DNA of 53,794 bases from DASYML01 sp036399835 (GTDB lineage: Bacteria; Acidobacteriota; Blastocatellia; Pyrinomonadales; Pyrinomonadaceae): assembly GCA_036399835.1 (NCBI GenBank), contig DASWMI010000096.1, positions 1-53,794 of the forward strand, in the 5' to 3' direction. The notes beneath the pieces were generated by a model, which did no database searches, was not told the origin of the DNA, and saw only the letters and a program-made list of their open reading frames with translations. Both the position numbers and the translations under genes were made by a program. Shown here one piece after another: positions 8,685 through 17,856 of the stretch. Each line of letters starts with the position of its first letter. Within the stretch, counting starts at the first letter, position 1.

Positions 8685-11600
8685 ATGAGACGAAACAGGC
8701 TTTCCAAGGGCTACGCACGCACTCTCTGCGGTGCGTCTTTAATCATCTTGCTGTGTCTGAGCAGCGCCTTCGCTCAAGCCGGCAGGTCTACCGTGCGCGG
8801 GACGGTCAAGGACCCACAGGGCAACATCGTCCCCGGCGCGACCGTCACCCTGACCAACGCCGAGAGGAATTTCTCTCGCACGCAGGTCACGACCTCCGAA
8901 GGCACTTATACTTTTACAGCCGTCCCGCCCGGCACGTATCGCGTAGATGTTGAAGTCACCGGATTCAAGAAGGCATCCGTGCCTGAGGTCAGCGCACTGG
9001 TTGATACTCCGGTGGATGTTGACGTGCAGCTAGAAGTGGGCAGCGTGACGGAGACTGTGACCATCACGACCGGGACTGAAGCTCCGCTCAACACGACGGA
9101 CGCGACCATCGGCAATGCTTTTGAGAATAAGCGTATCGCTGACCTGCCTTTGAACGCGCGCAACCCCGTCGGGCTGCTTTCGCTCCAGCCAGGCGTGACG
9201 CGCACGGGTTATGTCAACGGCGGGCGCGCGGACCAGGCCAACGTCCTCCTGGACGGCGTTGATAACAACGAGCAGCAGCGCGGGCTGGATGTCATTACCG
9301 ATGAAGCCTTCGCCAGCGTGCTGCGCTCGACGCCGGATTCGCTTCAGGAGTTTCGCGTCATCACGACCAACCCGAACGCCGAGCAGGGACGCTCTTCGGG
9401 CGCGCAGGTCTCTCTCGTCACCAAGAGCGGGACGAACGATTTTCACGGCTCGCTCTACGAGTTTCACCGCAACACGGCGACCACCGCCAACGACTTTTTC
9501 AACAACGCTGCGGGTAGTTATGGCCCGGAGGATTTCCCTGTCCAGAACGGGCAGAAGCTGGCTGGCGAGCCTAGAGCGCCGCGCCCGCAACTGCTGCGTA
9601 ATATCTTTGGCGGCACGCTCGGTGGACCAATCAAGAAAGACCGCGCCTTCTTCTTCTTCAACTATGAAGGTTTCCGCGAGGCTTCCGAAACTCCTGTCGT
9701 CCGCGAAGTGCCGCTGCCGACGCTGGGCCAGGGCATCGTCCGCTATCGTACTGAGAGCGGCGCGAGTGATCCTTCATGCCCGCCTGGGACTCCTGCGGGT
9801 GTTCGCTGCCTGACCGTGGCCGACATCAACGCGGGCTACATGGCGGCCAACAACAACGAAACCCCCGGCATCAACCCTGCTGCCCTGGCCGTTCTGGCCG
9901 ATGCCGCGCGCAGGTATCCGGTTAATGATGCGACCGTCGGCGACGGCCTCAACACGGGCGGCTTCCGCTTTAATGCCAAGACTCCCGCCCGGCTCAATAC
10001 TTACATCACGAGGATGGATTTCAACCTCACGGACCGCCAGACGCTTTTCCTGCGCGGCAACTACCAGCAGGATAAGGTCACACATAATATCTACGGCGGG
10101 CCGGATTGCGGCGTGGATTTTGTCTCGGACAACATACAGTGTTTGCCGGACACGCCCGCGCTCACCATCTGGAATCATCCGTGGGGCGTCGCGGCGGGCC
10201 ATACCTGGACTTTGACGAACAGCTTCGTCAACCGTTTTACTTACGGCTTTACACGCGCAGCCTTTACGGACGGCGGCGAGTCTGCGGAGAACCAGGTGGC
10301 GTTTCGTTTCATCTATGTTCCGCAAGGCTACAGGCGCTCGCTCTCGCGCATCACTCCGGTCCACAACTTTGTGGACGACATCTCATGGATCAAGGGCAAC
10401 CATAGTTTAGGACTCGGCGGCAACGTCCGCATCATACGCAATAACCGCACCTCCTTCGGCAGCTCCTTCGACGCCGCCGTCATCAACCCGTCCTATTACA
10501 ACTTCTCCGGCGACGTGTTGATTACGGATTCCAACGGCAACTTTATCTTCCCGGATGTCGGCGGCGATGCAAACGATTTGCGCGACGCGCTGGCGTCTGT
10601 CATCGGTCGCTATTCGCAGTACACGACCAATCTGGTTTACGACAAGAGCGGCCAGCTTCAGCCGACCGGAACGCCGACCGTGCGCTCCTTTGCGACCGAA
10701 GAATATGAGTTGTATTTGCAGGATTCATGGCGCATCAAGCCGAGCCTGACGCTCAGCTACGGCGTGCGCTGGTCCACCTCTACGCCCGTCTATGAAAGAA
10801 ACGGTTTGCAGGTCAGGCCCACGCCGAGCCTGGGCCAGTATTTCGAGCAGCGTGTCCGGAGTTCTTTCGAGGGGAAGCCCTTTAACGACCCGATTACGTT
10901 TGAGCTGGCGGGCAAGGCCAACAATAGCGCGGGCTATTACAAGCAGGACTGGAACAACTTTGCGCCTTCGGTCTCTGTGGCCTGGTCGCCGGACTTCGGC
11001 GATAATTTCCTCGGCAAGCTCATCGGTCGCAACGGCACGTCCGTCATTCGCGGCGGCTTCCGCATGACTTATGACCGCATCGGCAGCCAACTGGCCGTCA
11101 ACTTCGATTTGAACAGCCTGGCCGGATTCACCTCGGCGCGCAATATCAACGCCAACACCTTCGACGTGAGCACACTCAACGGGCGCACGCTCGGCCCGCT
11201 CTTTACGGGATTTAATCCAGCCGTGCGCTCGCTGCCGTTTCCGGGCGCTGGTCCACTTCCGACGAGCCTGACCTTCCCGCTGACGGTGGCCTCAGACGAG
11301 GAGCAGCGGATTGAAGTCTCGCTCGACGACACCATCACGACGCCCTACAACTACAGCGTCAACGTCTCTTACGGACGCGAGATAGGCAAGGGCCTCTCGT
11401 TCGAGGCCAGCTATGTTGGGCGCTTTGCGCGCAAGCTGCTCGCCACGCGCGACATCATGCAGCTCAACAACATACGCGACCCGCAATCCGGCATGACCTG
11501 GTACGAGGCGGCTAACCTGCTGGTTGACGCGCGCTACCAGAATCTGCCCATCACTTCTCTTCAGCGGATACCTTTCTTTGAAAATCTCTTTCCCTTCATG

Positions 11601-12632
11601 CCCGACTGGTGGGGCGACCCGAGCCTTACGCCGACTCAGGCAGCCTATGCTTTCCTCGCGCCATCGAGCGTCGGCGGCGCGGACATAGTTGATTACACCT
11701 TCTTGCAGCTTCTGTGGGACGATAGCCCCAACTGCACGACCTGCCCCTTCGGAGGTGGACCAGCCCGTTTCAACAACGTCTTCTACCAACCGCAGTTTGC
11801 GGCGCTCTCGGCCTTCTCGACCATCGCCAGGTCGAACTACAACTCGGCGCAGTTCAGCCTGCGACAGAGGTTCAAAAGCGACATCACCTTCGATTTCAAC
11901 TACACGCTGAGCCATTCGCTCGATAACGCTTCGGGTCTTCAGAGCGCATCAAGCTACGGCTCGGCCTTTATCGTCAACGCGCTCAATCCCGATCTGCAAT
12001 ATGCCAGCTCGGACTTTGACGCTCGCCATATCATCAACGCCAACTGGCTCATCGGTCTCCCCATCGGACGCGGGCGGGCTTTCCTCCACGACAGCAATAA
12101 AGTGGTGGATGCCGTCTTAGGCGGCTGGCAGATGACAGGCATCTTCCGCTGGAATTCTGGGCTGCCCGTGCAGACGCCCTACGATTGCTGCGTCTGGGCC
12201 ACAAACTGGAACGTCCAATCCAACGCCGTGAGGATAAACAATCTTCAGTCGTCGCCGACGCGCCAGGGCAGCCCGAATCTCTTTAGCGATCCGGTGGCCG
12301 CTTATCGCAGCTTCCGCAACGCGAGGCCGGGCGAGATTGGCGAGCGTAATGTCCTGCGTGGTCAGGGCTATATTGCGCTCGATGCCGGACTGACGAAGAT
12401 GTTCAAGATGCCCTGGGAAGGACACACACTCCAATTCCGCTGGGAGGTCTTTAACGTCACCAACACGCAGCGCTTCGATGCCAACACTATCGCGGACCTC
12501 GGATTGGGCCAGGACCCCTTCAACGGCGGAACTCCAGGCTCGGACTTTGGCCGCTTCACTTCAACGCAAAGCCCGCTCAACGAAACGAAGGCGGGACGCG
12601 TGATGCAGTTTGCGCTCCGCTATCAATTCTAG
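8685..12632 (+). CDS. Oar-like TonB-dependent receptor 2
   Basis: Outer-membrane receptor of 1315 aa, same architecture as receptor 1: signal peptide (cleavage near SSAFAQ), carboxypeptidase-regulatory domain (TVRGTVKDPQGNIVPGA), plug with NVLLDGVDNNEQ and EQGRSSGAQVSLVTKSG, large barrel, and terminal MQFALRYQF with a final Phe. GGAGG at 8675-8679 supports ATG 8685. The two receptors align along their whole length, but the barrel loops differ, including Cys pairs unique to this one (DCGVDF...NIQCLPD and NCTTCPFGGG), suggesting different ligands. The conserved upstream module suggests common control. A terminator follows at 12658. Confidence 0.93.
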   Translation: MRRNRLSKGYARTLCGASLIILLCLSSAFAQAGRSTVRGTVKDPQGNIVPGATVTLTNAERNFSRTQVTTSEGTYTFTAVPPGTYRVDVEVTGFKKASVPEVSALVDTPVDVDVQLEVGSVTETVTITTGTEAPLNTTDATIGNAFENKRIADLPLNARNPVGLLSLQPGVTRTGYVNGGRADQANVLLDGVDNNEQQRGLDVITDEAFASVLRSTPDSLQEFRVITTNPNAEQGRSSGAQVSLVTKSGTNDFHGSLYEFHRNTATTANDFFNNAAGSYGPEDFPVQNGQKLAGEPRAPRPQLLRNIFGGTLGGPIKKDRAFFFFNYEGFREASETPVVREVPLPTLGQGIVRYRTESGASDPSCPPGTPAGVRCLTVADINAGYMAANNNETPGINPAALAVLADAARRYPVNDATVGDGLNTGGFRFNAKTPARLNTYITRMDFNLTDRQTLFLRGNYQQDKVTHNIYGGPDCGVDFVSDNIQCLPDTPALTIWNHPWGVAAGHTWTLTNSFVNRFTYGFTRAAFTDGGESAENQVAFRFIYVPQGYRRSLSRITPVHNFVDDISWIKGNHSLGLGGNVRIIRNNRTSFGSSFDAAVINPSYYNFSGDVLITDSNGNFIFPDVGGDANDLRDALASVIGRYSQYTTNLVYDKSGQLQPTGTPTVRSFATEEYELYLQDSWRIKPSLTLSYGVRWSTSTPVYERNGLQVRPTPSLGQYFEQRVRSSFEGKPFNDPITFELAGKANNSAGYYKQDWNNFAPSVSVAWSPDFGDNFLGKLIGRNGTSVIRGGFRMTYDRIGSQLAVNFDLNSLAGFTSARNINANTFDVSTLNGRTLGPLFTGFNPAVRSLPFPGAGPLPTSLTFPLTVASDEEQRIEVSLDDTITTPYNYSVNVSYGREIGKGLSFEASYVGRFARKLLATRDIMQLNNIRDPQSGMTWYEAANLLVDARYQNLPITSLQRIPFFENLFPFMPDWWGDPSLTPTQAAYAFLAPSSVGGADIVDYTFLQLLWDDSPNCTTCPFGGGPARFNNVFYQPQFAALSAFSTIARSNYNSAQFSLRQRFKSDITFDFNYTLSHSLDNASGLQSASSYGSAFIVNALNPDLQYASSDFDARHIINANWLIGLPIGRGRAFLHDSNKVVDAVLGGWQMTGIFRWNSGLPVQTPYDCCVWATNWNVQSNAVRINNLQSSPTRQGSPNLFSDPVAAYRSFRNARPGEIGERNVLRGQGYIALDAGLTKMFKMPWEGHTLQFRWEVFNVTNTQRFDANTIADLGLGQDPFNGGTPGSDFGRFTSTQSPLNETKAGRVMQFALRYQF

Positions 12633-12657
12633 GGCGGCGCATCAGTTTCATCATTCC

Positions 12658-12692
12658 AGAGGGCCGGGGCTTTATCTTCCGGCCCTCTTTTT
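12658..12692 (+). terminator. Terminator of receptor 2
   Basis: Perfect 10-bp stem AGAGGGCCGG (12658-12667) / CCGGCCCTCT (12679-12688), 11-nt loop and a run of T. It lies 26 bp after the stop codon. Confidence 0.85.
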
Positions 12693-12872
12693 ATCTCCAC
12701 TCAAATAAGCTAAGCTTGCCGTTCCCGGTGCTTCAAACTGTCAGACGAGATTAAAGCCCTGACAACTATCGCGCGTCAGAAATTTTTTTGAGGAGCAAGG
12801 CTGGCCCCTGACTCCCTGATGATTTGATTCAAGCTATACCTTGATACACAGCTCAGGCCGGAGCGTCATGCG

Positions 12873-14402
12873 ATGAAGAGATTGCTGGTCCTGCTGCTCA
12901 GTCTCACAGCTTTGTCAATGGTCTGCGGGCAGACGCCCGGACAGGTCCAGAGGTCGCGTCCAGCCAGTCCCCCTTTAATCGCCATCAAGGGCGCGACGCT
13001 CCTTGACGGCTCGGGCCGCGCACCTCTCAGGGAGGCGGTCGTCGTCATCAGTGGAGACAACATCGTAGCCGCAGGCTCTTCTCGCCGGGTCAGGATTCCT
13101 TCAGGGGCGCGCGTGATTGATGCGAGGGGGCTGGTCATCGCGCCCGGTTTTATAGACACGCACAATCATTCAGACAGGGGACTTGAGGCGGACCCCGCCG
13201 CGACGACGCAGGTCTCGCAGGGCATCACGACCGTCGCCGTGGGCCAGGACGGCGGCTCGCAGTTTCCCATAGGCCAATATTTGAAGAGGCTCGAACGCTC
13301 GCCCGTAGCCCTCAACGTGCTGACCTTCGTCGGCCACGCGACTGTGCGAGAGAAGGTCCTGGGCCAGGAGACTAATCGCGTCGCGCGTCCCGAAGAGATA
13401 AGAAAGATGGAGCGGCTGGTCGAGCAGGGAATGCTTGACGGCGCTTTCGGGCTTTCGACAGGGCTTGAGTATGAGACGGGAAAGCCCGCGACGACCGAAG
13501 AGATTATCGCGCTCGCACGCGTCGCGGCTCGCTACGGTGGAATCTATATCAGCCACATGCGCGACGAGGCGGACCAGACTTTCGAGGCCCTCGCGGAGCT
13601 GATACGCATCGGCAGGGAGGCACGCATTCCGGCACAGGTCTCGCACATCAAGCTCGGCTCCGCAAAGGTCTGGGGACGCGCGGCGGAGCTGGTCGCGCTC
13701 ATCCAGAAGGCTCGCAGGCGCGGGCAGGATGTGACGGCGGATTGCTATCCTTACGAAGCCTGGAGTTCGACTATTAGAGTCCTGATTCCGAGCGGGCGGC
13801 ATGAAGACCCCGTGGCCGTCTCGCGCGGTCTGGCAGATGTTGGCGGCGCGCAGAATATCACCATCGTCAGTTGCAAGGCCCACCCCGATTACGAGTTCAA
13901 GACGCTTGAAGAGATCGCGCGCCAGCGTCGTGTGACGCCCGTCGAGCAGTACATGCAGATTGTCAGGGACGGCGGCGCGAGCATAGTCTGTCACGCGATG
14001 AAGGAGGAAGACATACGCGTTTTCTACCAACAGCCCTGGGTGATGGTCAGCAGCGATGGCGGGATAGGCTCGCGCCACCCGCGCGGCGCAGGCTCTTTCC
14101 CGCGCGTGCTCGGACGCTACGTGCGCGAAGAGAATTGGCTGACGCTGCCGGAGGCCGTGCGACGTATGACCTCGCTGCCTGCCGCACGGCTGGGCCTCAA
14201 GAATCGCGGCCTCGTCCGCGCAGGGATGAAGGCGGACCTCGTACTCTTTGACCCGGCGCGCGTTATCGACCGCTCAACTTTCGAGCAGCCGCAGCTCATC
14301 TCCGAAGGCATCAATCGCGTCTTCGTCAACGGCGTCGAAGTCTGGCGCGAAGGCGCTGTGACAGGCAACAGACCGGGCACTCCGCTGCGACATGCTCGTT
14401 AA
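12873..14402 (+). CDS. Exported N-acyl-D-amino-acid deacylase family amidohydrolase
   Basis: Member of the D-aminoacylase/dihydroorotase-like amidohydrolase superfamily, which removes the acyl group from N-acyl-D-amino acids; 509 aa is within the usual range. Seen: hydrophobic signal segment (residues 1-20), metal site GFIDTHNHSD (His97, His99), FGLSTGLEYETGK, YISHMRDEAD, QVSHIKLG, VSSDGGIGSRHPRG and a C-terminal beta domain with KADLVLFDPA and VFVNGVEVW. Export suggests a role in recycling acylated D-amino acids or peptidoglycan debris outside the cytoplasm. The GNAT gene starts 40 bp downstream, probably cotranscribed. Acyl and amino-acid specificity cannot be read from the sequence. Confidence 0.88.
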   Translation: MKRLLVLLLSLTALSMVCGQTPGQVQRSRPASPPLIAIKGATLLDGSGRAPLREAVVVISGDNIVAAGSSRRVRIPSGARVIDARGLVIAPGFIDTHNHSDRGLEADPAATTQVSQGITTVAVGQDGGSQFPIGQYLKRLERSPVALNVLTFVGHATVREKVLGQETNRVARPEEIRKMERLVEQGMLDGAFGLSTGLEYETGKPATTEEIIALARVAARYGGIYISHMRDEADQTFEALAELIRIGREARIPAQVSHIKLGSAKVWGRAAELVALIQKARRRGQDVTADCYPYEAWSSTIRVLIPSGRHEDPVAVSRGLADVGGAQNITIVSCKAHPDYEFKTLEEIARQRRVTPVEQYMQIVRDGGASIVCHAMKEEDIRVFYQQPWVMVSSDGGIGSRHPRGAGSFPRVLGRYVREENWLTLPEAVRRMTSLPAARLGLKNRGLVRAGMKADLVLFDPARVIDRSTFEQPQLISEGINRVFVNGVEVWREGAVTGNRPGTPLRHAR

Positions 14403-14442
14403 GAGAATCGGGTGGACGCAAGGAAGCTTTGCCGTATAAATC

Positions 14443-15306
14443 ATGATGACGCACACCAAGGCTCCAGCCGCCATCATCATCCGGGACATAGAGCTGGTCC
14501 AGGAGATGCGTGCCGTCGAGCGGCTGCAAAAAGAGGTCTGGGGTTGCGACGAGCTGGAGGTCTTACCCTTGACGTTTATGAGGGCCAGCCGCGAGGTCGG
14601 CGCGATTCTCGTGGGGGCTTTTGCAGAAGACGAGCTGGTCGGCTTCGCCTACGGGTTCGTGGGACTTGAAGATGGACGGCTGGTGGTCCACTCCGATATG
14701 CTGGCGGTTAAGCCGGAGTATCGCGGTTGCGGTCTTGGCATACGGCTCAAGCTCGCGCAGCGCGAGAGGGCCATCGCGCTCGGCATAGAGAGCATGACCT
14801 GGACCTTCGACCCGCTTCAGAGCCGCAACGCACATCTCAACTTTGCCAGGCTCGGAGTCGTCTCGCATCGCTACGAGATAGATTTCTACGGCGCGCAGAC
14901 TTCAAGCTTTCTTCATCGAAACATCGGGACGGACCGCCTCTGGGTCAGGTGGCCGCTCTTGAGCGAGCGGGTCCGCCAGCGTCTTGCGGCGCAGCAAAGC
15001 CCCGCGGCTTCTCTGGTCCAGCTTGAGAGGCTGCCGCGGCTTGTCCGTCTGCAAACGGATGGCACACCCCTCAGAATCGAATTGCATAAAGCGCCGGCTC
15101 AATCGGATGCGTTGATTGAGATTCCCTGTGACATCTCTTTATTGCAGGAGGAGAGGGCGGAGCTGGCCCGGAGCTGGCGACTGGCGACGCGCGGGGCTTT
15201 CAAGGAGGCTCTGGCGGCGGGCTACGCGGTCGCGGAATTCTATCGCCTGAGCAGGCAGGGGCAGTCGCTCGGCGCTTATCTTCTCAGTCTTGATAAAAAC
15301 ATCTGA
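14443..15306 (+). CDS. Predicted GNAT-family acetyltransferase (COG3375-like)
   Basis: Cytoplasmic protein of 287 aa. The N-terminal 150 residues show the GNAT fold: AEDELVGFAYGFVGLEDG (strand pair), the acetyl-CoA loop VKPEYRGCGLGIRLKLAQR (R/QxxGxG/A type) and MTWTFDPLQSRNAHLNFARLG, typical of the COG3375 group. The C-terminal half is less conserved and may bind the substrate. No signal peptide. Position directly behind the amidohydrolase suggests a shared pathway of amino-acid acylation and deacylation, which is inference. Substrate unknown. Confidence 0.82.
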   Translation: MMTHTKAPAAIIIRDIELVQEMRAVERLQKEVWGCDELEVLPLTFMRASREVGAILVGAFAEDELVGFAYGFVGLEDGRLVVHSDMLAVKPEYRGCGLGIRLKLAQRERAIALGIESMTWTFDPLQSRNAHLNFARLGVVSHRYEIDFYGAQTSSFLHRNIGTDRLWVRWPLLSERVRQRLAAQQSPAASLVQLERLPRLVRLQTDGTPLRIELHKAPAQSDALIEIPCDISLLQEERAELARSWRLATRGAFKEALAAGYAVAEFYRLSRQGQSLGAYLLSLDKNI

Positions 15307-15456
15307 GGCTTGAAGTGATAGAAGGTTTTCGCCTTGCGGTCTGAAGGCTCGCGCGTAAAAAGTTAAAAAGAGCGAACCTCGCGGTGGATTTCGTCGTTAG
15401 TCCCAGTGGCTCGCTCCAGACATCTCAAAGCTCTACGCAGAATCGGAGAATCAAGT

Positions 15457-16269
15457 ATGAAGAAGAAAGCGATCATCGTTATCCTGCTCGTGGTGGCGGC
15501 AGCAGTGGCCGGAACATTTACGCGCTCGACGCGTTCGGATGAACAGTCCTGGAATAATGAGACGGGCGAAGGCGCGCCGGGGCTGGAGATACGGCAGAGC
15601 CAGCAGTTGCAGCCGGGCGCGCAGGTCGAGGTGGCGGGCATCAACGGCAAAGTCCTGATCGAAACCTCCGACACGGACACAGCCGAAATTCTCATCGAGC
15701 GCAGGGCGCGCAACCAGAAAGATTTGGACAAACGCGAGATCATCATAGAGAAGACGCCGACCAAACTCTCTATTCGCGCCGAACAGCGAAAGCTGATGGG
15801 TATCTTTGACTGGGGCGGCAATAATGCGGGCGAGAACGTCACGCTCAAGCTGCCGCGAAAGGTTGCGCTCACGGCCAGGGGCGTTAACGGCGCGGTGAAA
15901 ATCGGCGAAGTCGAAGGTGCGCTGAAAGTCCACGGGATTAATGGTCGAGTCGAGCTGGCACAGGCTCTGGATTATACGGAAGTCGGCGGCGTTAATGGTC
16001 CAGTCAATATCGCTGTTGACAGGCTCGGCGAGCGCGGGCTAAAGATTAGCGGCGTTAACGGAAGCATAGAGCTGCGCCTGAAGGAAGGCATCAACGCGGA
16101 CTTGCAGGCCAAGGGAATGAACGGCGGCGTGCGCTCAGAGCTGCCCGACGTAGTGGTCGAGAAAGACCCCGAGCGCTCCAAGTTTTCCGCGCGGATAGGC
16201 TCGGGCGGCGCTCCCATAGCCATCAGCGGCATCAACGGCAGCGTCAAGCTCACGCGCGGCGCATCTTGA
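15457..16269 (+). CDS. Envelope protein with GxNGxV repeats (DUF4097/adhesin-like beta solenoid)
   Basis: Protein of 270 aa. ATG 15457 follows GGAG at 15445-15448; a frame start at 15406 lacks one. A short N-terminal membrane/signal segment (IIVILLVVAAAVAGTF) precedes the mature part. The core contains seven copies of a G-x-N-G-x-V/I motif: AGINGKV, RGVNGAV, HGINGRV, GGVNGPV, SGVNGSI, KGMNGGV and SGINGSV, most spaced 17-22 residues apart, the pattern of a right-handed beta-helix coil turn as in DUF4097 putative adhesins. Function unknown; likely structural or sensing at the envelope. Confidence 0.78.
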   Translation: MKKKAIIVILLVVAAAVAGTFTRSTRSDEQSWNNETGEGAPGLEIRQSQQLQPGAQVEVAGINGKVLIETSDTDTAEILIERRARNQKDLDKREIIIEKTPTKLSIRAEQRKLMGIFDWGGNNAGENVTLKLPRKVALTARGVNGAVKIGEVEGALKVHGINGRVELAQALDYTEVGGVNGPVNIAVDRLGERGLKISGVNGSIELRLKEGINADLQAKGMNGGVRSELPDVVVEKDPERSKFSARIGSGGAPIAISGINGSVKLTRGAS

Positions 16270-16280
16270 AGAAGAGGCCG

Positions 16281-16344
16281 GAAGTTAGAGGTCAGAGATG
16301 AGGTCAGAGCTTTTCGCTTTCGCTCACCTCTGACCTCTAATTTC
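16281..16344. terminator. Bidirectional hairpin between convergent genes
   Basis: Arms 16281-16302 and 16323-16344 match at 20 of 22 positions and consist of the word AGAGGTCAGAG repeated. It lies between the convergent envelope gene and vanX-type gene and could end both transcripts, although no strong T-tract follows. It belongs to the word-repeat hairpin group discussed in the findings. Confidence 0.55.
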
Positions 16345-16365
16345 AATTCCTAAAACCCTCATCCT

Positions 16366-17055
16366 CTATTTCCTCTTTCCTATTTCCTTAAAACCGATGT
16401 TGAGAATCGGGTACTCTTTCCAATCCCTGTAATCGTAGTGCCACCATTCCGGCTCGTAGACATTAAAGCCCTCGGCTTCCATCGCCGCGCGTAAAATTTC
16501 GCGCAGCCGCTTAGCTTCGGGCGTCGCGCATTGATAGTTGATGTGCGAGCGCTCCGTCATCTCGTCGTACTCGCTCGGCATGCGCACCTCCTGGCCCGTG
16601 CGCAGGTCATACATCGTCAAGTCCACGGCGCAGCCCCTGTTGTGTCTTGAACCCTTTCGCGGGTCGGCGACAAACTCTTTCTTATCTTCGGGCGTCGCAT
16701 CCCAGAAAGCCTTGGTTACGCTCCACGGCCTGTAACCGTCGAAGATGACCAGCCCGTAACCTTTCTCGCGGAGCGCACGATGGACACGCAGGAGAGCTTC
16801 CGCGGCGGGACGTTGGAGGAAAGCTCGCGCCTGCTTGTAGACTGGGCGGCCTAGAAAATTGTTCTTTGTCGCATAGCGTATGTCCAGGCGGAGCGTCGAA
16901 TCGAGCTGGACCAGCTCGACCAGCTCAGGCTGGCGAAAAGTTCCCGTCTCGATGGGCGGCCTTTGCTGCGCAGCAAGCTGTGTAGAGAAGGCGAAGATTA
17001 AAACCAAAAGGGCTATAGCCCGGCGTCCGTTTTTCAATTCCAGCCTCCCTTTCAT
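16366..17055 (-). CDS. Exported D-alanyl-D-alanine dipeptidase (VanX/M15D family)
   Basis: Zinc peptidase of 229 aa predicted to cleave D-Ala-D-Ala or similar dipeptides. The start at 17055 (MKGRLELK) is chosen because a signal peptide follows directly (IALLVLIFAFSTQLAAQ); the open frame extends to 17283 but crosses the divergent promoter region. Family motifs: YRPW (Arg109), SRHNRGCAVDLT (zinc ligands His138 and Asp145) and PEWWHY (catalytic Glu203, ligand His206). Because it is exported and no vanA/vanH neighbours exist, peptidoglycan recycling or turnover is likelier than vancomycin resistance. It is divergent from a MerR-like regulator. Confidence 0.9.
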   Translation of the reverse strand: MKGRLELKNGRRAIALLVLIFAFSTQLAAQQRPPIETGTFRQPELVELVQLDSTLRLDIRYATKNNFLGRPVYKQARAFLQRPAAEALLRVHRALREKGYGLVIFDGYRPWSVTKAFWDATPEDKKEFVADPRKGSRHNRGCAVDLTMYDLRTGQEVRMPSEYDEMTERSHINYQCATPEAKRLREILRAAMEAEGFNVYEPEWWHYDYRDWKEYPILNIGFKEIGKRK

Positions 17056-17070
17056 CGTCGCTTGCCGCTC

Positions 17071-17111
17071 TTGACAGTAGTTGTGGCTATTGACAGTATT
17101 TACTGTTGACA
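17071..17111. promoter_or_regulatory. Divergent operator/promoter with TTGACAGTA repeats
   Basis: TTGACAGTA occurs at 17071-17079 and again at 17090-17098, a 19-bp period (about two helix turns). The second copy forms a dyad with TACTGT (ACAGTA 17093-17098, TT, TACTGT 17101-17106), and TTGACA recurs at 17106-17111 followed by TATTAT at 17124. It lies between the divergent vanX-type gene and the MerR-like gene, whose family binds such dyads. A likely operator; the exact -35/-10 pair is unclear because spacers are not standard. Confidence 0.5.
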
Positions 17112-17143
17112 AAGATTCCGACATATTATATCTTCCACAGAAG

Positions 17144-17842
17144 ATGAGAGAGCAGCTACAAGAGATGCGGCACAGGAAATTCACGGGGGTCGCGGAATTG
17201 GCCGACCACGCGTCGAGGATTCTAACCGAAAGCGGGCCGGTGCAGGAACGCGGGACCGTTTCGGACGTGCCGGACGAGCGCACGATTCGCTACTACCTGG
17301 CCGAAGGCTTGCTCTCGCCCGCAGACGAAAAGCAGGGCACGGCTTCGGTCTTCGGCTACCTGCACCTGCTTCAGCTTCTCGTCGTCAAGAGATTGCAGTC
17401 GGAGCATCTCTCGATACGCAAGATACGCGAACTGGTCGGTGGCCGCAGCGCGCGCGAGTTGGAGCGTTTGCTTGGCACCGAGGGCCGCGCAAACTGCAAA
17501 AACGAGGCGATGAGTTATCTTGAGAAGCTTTTAATCAACTCGCCGCAGTCAGGCTCTGGTCCAGCTTCTGCGCCGCGCATGCGGGCTGCCCTGACTTCTC
17601 CCGCTTCACCGCAGCAGCCGCCAACCTCTTCGCCGCAGGTCGGGTATTCCAGCCTGCTGCCGGGCAGGGCAACCGGACCGCTCACCTCCACGGAGGGCGG
17701 CACCTGGGAGCGCCTGGAGATAGAGCCTGGGTTGGAGCTGCACATTCGCGGCGATTATCGCCCGCCGCGTGAAACCAGGGGGCTGCGCCGTCTGGCACAA
17801 ATAGTCCTGCGCATCATCGAGTCATACAGCAAGAGAAAGTGA
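17144..17842 (+). CDS. MerR-like transcriptional regulator
   Basis: Protein of 232 aa. The N-terminal half is a winged-helix domain of the MerR type: DERTIRYYLAEGLLSPAD (recognition helix), GTASVFGYLHLLQLLVVKRL and HLSIRKIRELV. The C-terminal half is Pro/Ser-rich and disordered up to about residue 185, ending in a basic helix, with no metal-binding Cys cluster, so the inducer is not an obvious metal. The start is ATG 17144 (a TTG at 17081 or ATG 17165 are possible; ribosome sites are weak). The next gene, a VWA protein, starts within or just after its stop codon, indicating translational coupling. TTGACAGTA repeats upstream are candidate operators. Confidence 0.78.
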   Translation: MREQLQEMRHRKFTGVAELADHASRILTESGPVQERGTVSDVPDERTIRYYLAEGLLSPADEKQGTASVFGYLHLLQLLVVKRLQSEHLSIRKIRELVGGRSARELERLLGTEGRANCKNEAMSYLEKLLINSPQSGSGPASAPRMRAALTSPASPQQPPTSSPQVGYSSLLPGRATGPLTSTEGGTWERLEIEPGLELHIRGDYRPPRETRGLRRLAQIVLRIIESYSKRK

Positions 17843-17856
17843 GGATTTTAAGAGAC

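Noticed and set aside
16366..17055. Vancomycin-resistance cassette
   Set aside because: The dipeptidase is exported and no vanA or vanH ligase/dehydrogenase genes are near, so recycling is more likely.
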